Source of the DNA: JBHIFB01 sp046760905
GTDB lineage: Bacteria > Gemmatimonadota > CAZMKB01
Length of the DNA stretch: 19,268 bases
Direction: 5' to 3'
Assembly: GCA_046760905.1 (NCBI GenBank)
Contig: JBHIFB010000053.1
Location: 1 to 19,268 of the forward strand
In this document: positions 15,273 to 19,268 of the stretch, piece after piece
Layout of the letters: each line of letters begins with the position of its first letter
Position numbering within the stretch: the first letter of the stretch is position 1
Position numbers and translations under genes: made by a program
The notes under the pieces: model-generated
What the model saw: only the letters and a program-made list of their open reading frames with translations
Databases searched by the model: none
Told to the model about the DNA's origin: nothing

Positions 15273-16567
15273 TCTACCCCCAGCGCTCTGGGTGCATTTT
15301 GAATCGATTCAAAAGGTGCTGGCAAACGGCGGAGGTTCTCTTCTCCACCTCTGAGTCGAGTAAGAGCTTTCTCATAGATGCTCAGAATCCTCTCTGCTGT
15401 TTCACCCCAGGAATATTTTTCAGCGATCATCCTTGCAGCTTTCCGCATCTCCCTTAGCACTCCGGCCGGGAGATTCATCATCCTCAGAATGGCATCACGC
15501 AGTGCTTCGGGGCTGTGCCCTGTCACGATGCCGGCGCGCGCGCACATATAGCTCATCTGACCCGCCACATCCGGACAGATTACCGGTAATCCTGAGGCCA
15601 TCGCCTCGAGCTGGGAGATGCCGAATCCCTCCCTCACAGACGGAGTGATGAAGGCATCGCACGAGGCGTATATCGCAGCGAGGCGACGCCTGTCCCCAAC
15701 ATGTCCAAGAAGGGATACATTGCCCGGCTTAGATTCCTCGATCCGGCTCCGAAGCGAACCGTCTCCCACAACGAGAAGCCTGATTTCACTCCTGCCGGTG
15801 TCCGCGATTTCCCTCATGGCATCCATGAGTCTTTCGAGACCCTTCTCCCGGGAAAGCCTGCCGGCGTAAAGTAGCAGGAATCCTTCTTCCCCGGAGAGAA
15901 GACTTCTTCTGAGGGATTCGTCCCTATGGGATGTTGAAAACGTCCTCACATCGACACCGAGCGGCACGACATGTGTTTGGCGTCCGTTCGAGGCGGCACC
16001 GGTTTCCGTGTGTTTGTTCAGCTCCTCGGCCGTGTATGCGGAGTTTGCGAGTATCAGATCATAGGAGGGTATGTAAATGCTCCTCAGATACCAGTTGGAG
16101 AGGCGGATCATGATCTTTCTCATGGCGGCTCCCCTGAAGTAGTGAACCATGTAGTCTGAGAGCCTGTCATGGGCGAATGCTGCAACAAGCGGCCGCTCTC
16201 TGAGACCGTACCAGTCGGGACGGTGCTTGAGAGCTTTCGCCAGGTAGATCAGTGTCCACAGATCACTTATCTCCACGACATCGGGCGCCTCGCACCTGAC
16301 TATCTCGCCGAGCCTGAACCTGAATCTCGGGAGAAAATCGAGCGGCAGTATCATCCTGTATTCCCTGTTAACAGGAAATGGAGGCGATTTGAGGATATAC
16401 ATCCTGCTGTCTTTCTCCGGGTCCTCGACCACCTCGTCCTTATCCCCCGGCACGACGAGCCTGAAGGGCATTCCACGCCTCATAAATTCTTCTCCGACAG
16501 AGTGAAGGTATGTTTTCACACCGCCCGATGTCTCGGTGTAGAAATTCGTACAGTGAAGAATCTTCAT
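15269..16567 (-). CDS. GT4-family glycosyltransferase
   Basis: 432 residues. The N-terminal acceptor-side Rossmann-like half has the glycine motif GGVKTYLHSVGEEF (15-28). The donor-side half has YAGRLSREKGLERL (234-247), VVGDGSLR (266-273) and the E-x7-E signature E313...E321 in VREGFGISQLEAMASGLP. These are standard for retaining GT4 (GT-B) enzymes using nucleotide sugars at the cytoplasmic face. There is no signal peptide or membrane helix. It is first in a two-gene operon with the PHP-GT4 fusion (4-bp overlap) and has its own strong promoter 40-65 bp upstream. Together with the Wzi-like protein and the GT-C enzyme it points to lipid-linked or exported surface glycan. Acceptor and sugar unknown. 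Confidence 0.92.
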   Translation of the reverse strand: MKILHCTNFYTETSGGVKTYLHSVGEEFMRRGMPFRLVVPGDKDEVVEDPEKDSRMYILKSPPFPVNREYRMILPLDFLPRFRFRLGEIVRCEAPDVVEISDLWTLIYLAKALKHRPDWYGLRERPLVAAFAHDRLSDYMVHYFRGAAMRKIMIRLSNWYLRSIYIPSYDLILANSAYTAEELNKHTETGAASNGRQTHVVPLGVDVRTFSTSHRDESLRRSLLSGEEGFLLLYAGRLSREKGLERLMDAMREIADTGRSEIRLLVVGDGSLRSRIEESKPGNVSLLGHVGDRRRLAAIYASCDAFITPSVREGFGISQLEAMASGLPVICPDVAGQMSYMCARAGIVTGHSPEALRDAILRMMNLPAGVLREMRKAARMIAEKYSWGETAERILSIYEKALTRLRGGEENLRRLPAPFESIQNAPRALGVE

Positions 16568-16605
16568 GGAAACCCTTGCCCCCGAGGTGCCTGAAAATCG
16601 ATGTA

Positions 16606-16634
16606 ATAATACAGAAATACCTTCCCACTGTCAA
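16606..16634 (-). promoter_or_regulatory. Sigma-70 promoter for the GT4 / PHP-GT4 operon
   Basis: On the minus strand: TTGACA (16634-16629), 17 bp, TATTAT (16611-16606). The transcript would start near 16599, about 30 nt before the ATG at 16567. It lies back-to-back with the plus-strand promoter, the two -35 boxes being 12 bp apart. Confidence 0.75.
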
Positions 16635-16646
16635 TTTATATTAGTC

Positions 16647-16675
16647 TTGACCATTTCTGTAAAATTTGTTTAAAT
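16647..16675 (+). promoter_or_regulatory. Sigma-70-like promoter for the small membrane protein
   Basis: TTGACC (16647-16652), 17 bp, TTAAAT (16670-16675). The predicted start (about 16682) lies only about 3 nt before the ATG at 16685, so the message may be leaderless; no Shine-Dalgarno is seen. The two divergent -35 boxes form an inverted GTCAA...TTGAC pair that one regulator could cover. Confidence 0.5.
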
Positions 16676-16684
16676 TGGTGTGAA

Positions 16685-17134
16685 ATGAAATCTATCGTAA
16701 GAAACGGTTTCAGCAGGATACCTTCTCTCTTTCTTTCTGTCTTCAACTGGAAGCTCGGCCTCTGGTCCTCGGTGGCGCAGTGGTTCCCCGCATTCTTCGC
16801 CGTCTATCCCGCGGGGCTTCTGCCCGCTATCAAATACGCTTGCCTTCACAGCCTTTTCCGCATCGCCTGGGCCGGCTTTTTCGGTGGGTGGACTGAAAGG
16901 TTGTCTGAGAAAGAGAATGTCAGGTGGAAAGGCTACCTGAAGGGTGTCTTCTACCCGAGCCTTACCTCGAACCTGCTCGCATACGCCTACCATCTAGCGA
17001 TTGGCAACCCCGAAGCGTTCAGGACTGCGCTAGTGGCTTTCCTGGTCTCGAGCCTCGTGTATGCACCTTCCACGATATTCCTCATCAGTCACCCGCTCAC
17101 GAGACGATACTTCGCAAGGGCAGGAGGAAATTGA
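16685..17134 (+). CDS. Small integral membrane protein of unknown function
   Basis: 149 residues with about three to four hydrophobic segments (near 26-48, 52-68, 87-105 and 113-135) and a basic C-terminus. Aromatic residues are frequent near segment ends. I recognise no motif or family. It faces away from the GT4 operon across a shared divergent promoter region and precedes the Wzi-like gene by 115 bp, so it may belong to the same envelope-glycan neighbourhood. It could be a lipid-intermediate or assembly accessory, but nothing in the sequence proves this. The ATG at 16685 has no Shine-Dalgarno and follows its promoter so closely that translation is probably leaderless. Confidence 0.65.
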   Translation: MKSIVRNGFSRIPSLFLSVFNWKLGLWSSVAQWFPAFFAVYPAGLLPAIKYACLHSLFRIAWAGFFGGWTERLSEKENVRWKGYLKGVFYPSLTSNLLAYAYHLAIGNPEAFRTALVAFLVSSLVYAPSTIFLISHPLTRRYFARAGGN

Positions 17135-17142
17135 GAAGATTG

Positions 17143-17171
17143 TTGACTGAGGAGCAATCCGCCAGTAATAT
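17143..17171 (+). promoter_or_regulatory. Sigma-70-like promoter for the Wzi-like gene
   Basis: TTGACT (17143-17148), 17 bp, TAATAT (17166-17171), giving a leader of about 72 nt before the ATG at 17250. The Shine-Dalgarno at that ATG is weak (AAGAA). Confidence 0.5.
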
Positions 17172-17249
17172 TCAACCACATGCAACCTCGTGCAACTTTA
17201 CTCCATGAGCCCCCAAATGGGACATATTTTGCACGGAAATAAATAAGAA

Positions 17250-18890
17250 ATGAAATCAGCTGCTCCGATTAGGATCCATTTGGCGGTCTTCTGGCTCGTT
17301 TTAAATGCTCTTCTCCTGAAGCAGAGCCCAGCTTTTGCAATCCTCGATGAGAATCTTCCACTCGGTCACTGGGCCTACCCGATCATCGATGAGCTGCTTT
17401 TAAGAGGCTATGGCTCGACGCTCCTCTATGGCAACAGACCGTATACTAGGGGGGAGGTTGCCAAGCTCGTTATGGAAGTGGAGGAGGTTGCGGTAAAAGC
17501 CACAGGCGAGCGCAGCCGGATCTTACGGGACTGGACAGGTATGCTCAGGGAGGAGCTTGCTCATGAGATCGATGAGCTGGGCGGAAGAACAGAGGAGGGT
17601 TTCCTCAGGGTGCATGTCGAGGTGGGAGTCGATGTGACAGGGAGTAAGACTGAAAAAGACATCGAGCTTGAGCCGGCCTTCATGAAGATACGAGGGAAAG
17701 ACGAAGGAGACCCCCATCTCAGAGCTGTGTTCCCCCTCGGTTATGCACTATCCTTCGGGAAACATTTCACGGTCTCCGAGATCGCATGGATAGACACCGA
17801 GATGAGAAACGATCCCACAGCAAGGGTGAAAACAGATCCTAAGCGGCCACTCAGGTTCAGAAGCGCCTATCTCAAATACAGCCGCCCTCACTTCGAATTC
17901 CAGCTCGGCAGGGAACGTTTCAGGTGGGGGCCAGGCTACACGGGAGGGCTCGTTTTGGGGGACTCATCTCCCTCATTCGATGCCGCAATGCTGAAACTCA
18001 GGGCGAAATGGTTCACGCTCACAAGCATATTCTCCCAGCTCAACGACGAGATCCCAAAATCCGGGGAAGCTGGTGAAGAATTTAGGGATAGTGACATAGT
18101 CAACAGGTTCCTCTATGCTCACCGTCTCGACATGAAGTTCCTGCCGTGGCTCGAGTTCGGCCTGTCTGAGACGGCGGTGGTTACTGGGATCGGTCGAGGG
18201 TTCGACCTGAGGTTTGCAAATCCGCTGCTTTCGATCTATGCCACACAGCAGGAGGGCGACAGAGAGCAAAGAGAGGTGAATCTTACTCATTCGCTTCACT
18301 GGTTCATTGCGCGTTTTCCCCGCCTTGCCATTTACGGTGAACTTTTCATCGATGAGCTAATCATAAAAAAGAGGCCTGAAGGAGCACCGCCGAGGCCCAA
18401 CAACATCGGTTTCCTCCAGGGCGTGGCTGTTACTGATCCTTTCGACATGTACGGTTTGACGCTGAGAGGCGAATATGTGAGGCTCAACTCCTTCACCTAC
18501 GTCCACCGGGGTCTCAACACCGATTACGAGCATTTCGGATCGCCCATAGGACACGTCCTCGGCCCCGACACCGACCAGACGAGCCTGTTCGTGAGTAAGG
18601 CGGTGAATCGGAACCTGAACTTACAGGGAGGATTCGCATACAGGAGAAGAGGGGAGATCCGTCTCGACACGGAAGAGGCATCGCTCGGCAAGACGAGCTC
18701 ATTTCTGCAAGGAGTTGTGGAGAGGAGGAGAATCTATTCCCTCTCTCTTAGTTACCTCCCCCGCCGGGACCTTTTCCTCAAGCTTGATACCTCCTATATC
18801 AGGATCAGCAGCATGGAGCACCTGCGAGGAAAAAGCGAAGGCCTCCTCGACCTCACGATACTCATTTCCTACAGGATGCACTGGTTCTGA
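17250..18890 (+). CDS. Wzi-like capsule assembly outer-membrane protein with SLH-like N-terminus
   Basis: 546 residues. A signal peptide (about 1-30, cleavage after AFA) is followed by an SLH-like helical segment (35-75, LPLGHWAYPIIDELLLRGYG...YTRGEVAKLV) and a helical linker to about 115. The remainder (about 118-546) is an outer-membrane barrel with alternating strands and a C-terminal Phe (MHWF). The stretch FRWGPGYTGGLVLGDSSPSFDAAMLKL (224-250) is the most typical part of the Wzi capsule-assembly family (R..WGPG...L..S...PSFD). Wzi is an outer-membrane lectin that holds capsule polysaccharide at the surface. The SLH-like part may bind periplasmic cell wall or a secondary polymer. It lies beside the two GT4 genes and probably displays their product. 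Family call good; exact ligand unknown. Confidence 0.8.
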   Translation: MKSAAPIRIHLAVFWLVLNALLLKQSPAFAILDENLPLGHWAYPIIDELLLRGYGSTLLYGNRPYTRGEVAKLVMEVEEVAVKATGERSRILRDWTGMLREELAHEIDELGGRTEEGFLRVHVEVGVDVTGSKTEKDIELEPAFMKIRGKDEGDPHLRAVFPLGYALSFGKHFTVSEIAWIDTEMRNDPTARVKTDPKRPLRFRSAYLKYSRPHFEFQLGRERFRWGPGYTGGLVLGDSSPSFDAAMLKLRAKWFTLTSIFSQLNDEIPKSGEAGEEFRDSDIVNRFLYAHRLDMKFLPWLEFGLSETAVVTGIGRGFDLRFANPLLSIYATQQEGDREQREVNLTHSLHWFIARFPRLAIYGELFIDELIIKKRPEGAPPRPNNIGFLQGVAVTDPFDMYGLTLRGEYVRLNSFTYVHRGLNTDYEHFGSPIGHVLGPDTDQTSLFVSKAVNRNLNLQGGFAYRRRGEIRLDTEEASLGKTSSFLQGVVERRRIYSLSLSYLPRRDLFLKLDTSYIRISSMEHLRGKSEGLLDLTILISYRMHWF

Positions 18891-18934
18891 TCCCTCATCC
18901 GGTAGCTATCGTATCGGATTCGACGATGGCCGGT

Positions 18935-19268
18935 TCACTTCAGCATGACCATTTTTTTCGTGTACGCTTTACCCCCACATCTCAGCATGTACAGGTATAC
19001 TCCTGAACTCACGCGCTCTCCCCCCTCATTCCTCCCGTTCCATGCCACGCTGTGTCTACCGGGCATAAGCGCGGAATCTATCAGTGTCTTAACAAGCCTT
19101 CCGCGCAAGTCGTAAACTAAAAGCCTCATCTTCTGCTTCTGACCGGAGGCTCCAGGGACATCGAATGAGATCGTCGTCGCCGGATTAAACGGGTTGGGAT
19201 AGTTCTGCATGAGTGACAGAGCCAGGGGAAGCACCGAATTGCCGACGTCTCCCCCTTCTACTCCCAGA
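18935..19268 (-). CDS. C-terminus of a secreted protein with FlgD-like / T9SS-type sorting domain (partial)
   Basis: The frame is open to the right window edge; only the last 110 residues are seen. They form the Ig-like C-terminal domain common in secreted proteins of FCB-related phyla. It begins with LMQNYPNPFNPATTISF, then strands ending in LLVYDLRGRLVKTL, then GRHSVAWNGRNEGGERVSSGVYLYML and a final basic KKMVMLK. In Bacteroidota such ends direct type IX secretion; in related candidate phyla the same domain is common but its export route is less certain. The upstream catalytic or binding part is outside the window. It converges on the Wzi-like gene, the two stops being 44 bp apart. Confidence 0.88.
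   Translation of the reverse strand, partial: LGVEGGDVGNSVLPLALSLMQNYPNPFNPATTISFDVPGASGQKQKMRLLVYDLRGRLVKTLIDSALMPGRHSVAWNGRNEGGERVSSGVYLYMLRCGGKAYTKKMVMLK

Overview
The window looks like a chromosomal fragment of an uncultured diderm bacterium, probably from one of the deep FCB-adjacent candidate lineages (Eisenbacteria, Krumholzibacteria or Latescibacteria type). The support is indirect. There are two outer-membrane beta-barrels ending in Phe, several secreted beta-helix and beta-propeller proteins, a periplasmic c-type cytochrome, a tricorn protease, and a C-terminal sorting-type domain with an NPFNPAT motif. Several promoters fit the ordinary sigma-70 pattern (TTGAC-type -35, exactly 17 bp, TATAAT-like -10), which argues against Bacteroidota proper. 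Several genes end in TGA, so TGA is a stop here. No rRNA, tRNA, CRISPR array, transposase or integrase was seen.

Layout. 1-257: tail of an unrecognised gene. 244-1157: an ECF sigma factor and its zinc-binding membrane anti-sigma factor, translationally coupled. 1503-4808: a large secreted tricorn-type protease with both a sigma-70-like and an ECF-like promoter candidate upstream. 4996-8225, minus strand: a GT-C membrane glycosyltransferase downstream of a secreted beta-helix gene that is broken by one in-frame TGA. 8226-8647: a divergent regulatory region with two strong promoters and a perfect 12-bp palindrome. 8648-10192: a secreted seven-motif FG-GAP/VCBS propeller protein. 10202-13089: a 226-bp perfect direct repeat bracketing about 2.4 kb that holds a small cytochrome c, a Cyc2-like monoheme cytochrome-porin fusion and a possible 41-codon gene. 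12864-16567, minus strand: a PHP-domain/GT4 fusion and a GT4 glycosyltransferase in one operon. 16606-16675: back-to-back divergent promoters. 16685-17134: a small membrane protein. 17250-18890: a Wzi-like outer-membrane protein. 18935-19268, minus strand: the C-terminal sorting domain of a secreted protein cut by the window edge.

How it fits together. Most genes serve the cell envelope: two GT4 enzymes, a GT-C enzyme and a Wzi-like barrel point to surface glycan synthesis and display. The tricorn protease and the ECF/anti-sigma pair point to envelope peptide processing and stress sensing. The odd part is the cytochrome module. It sits between exact copies of the last 226 bp of the PHP-GT4 gene, as a single-crossover integration or a recent duplication would leave it. 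The porin-cytochrome has the architecture of Cyc2, the outer-membrane iron-oxidising cytochrome, and is preceded by a small soluble cytochrome that could take its electrons. The most interesting hypothesis here is therefore a recently gained, possibly excisable, extracellular electron-transfer cassette. The main alternative is an assembly artefact at the repeat.
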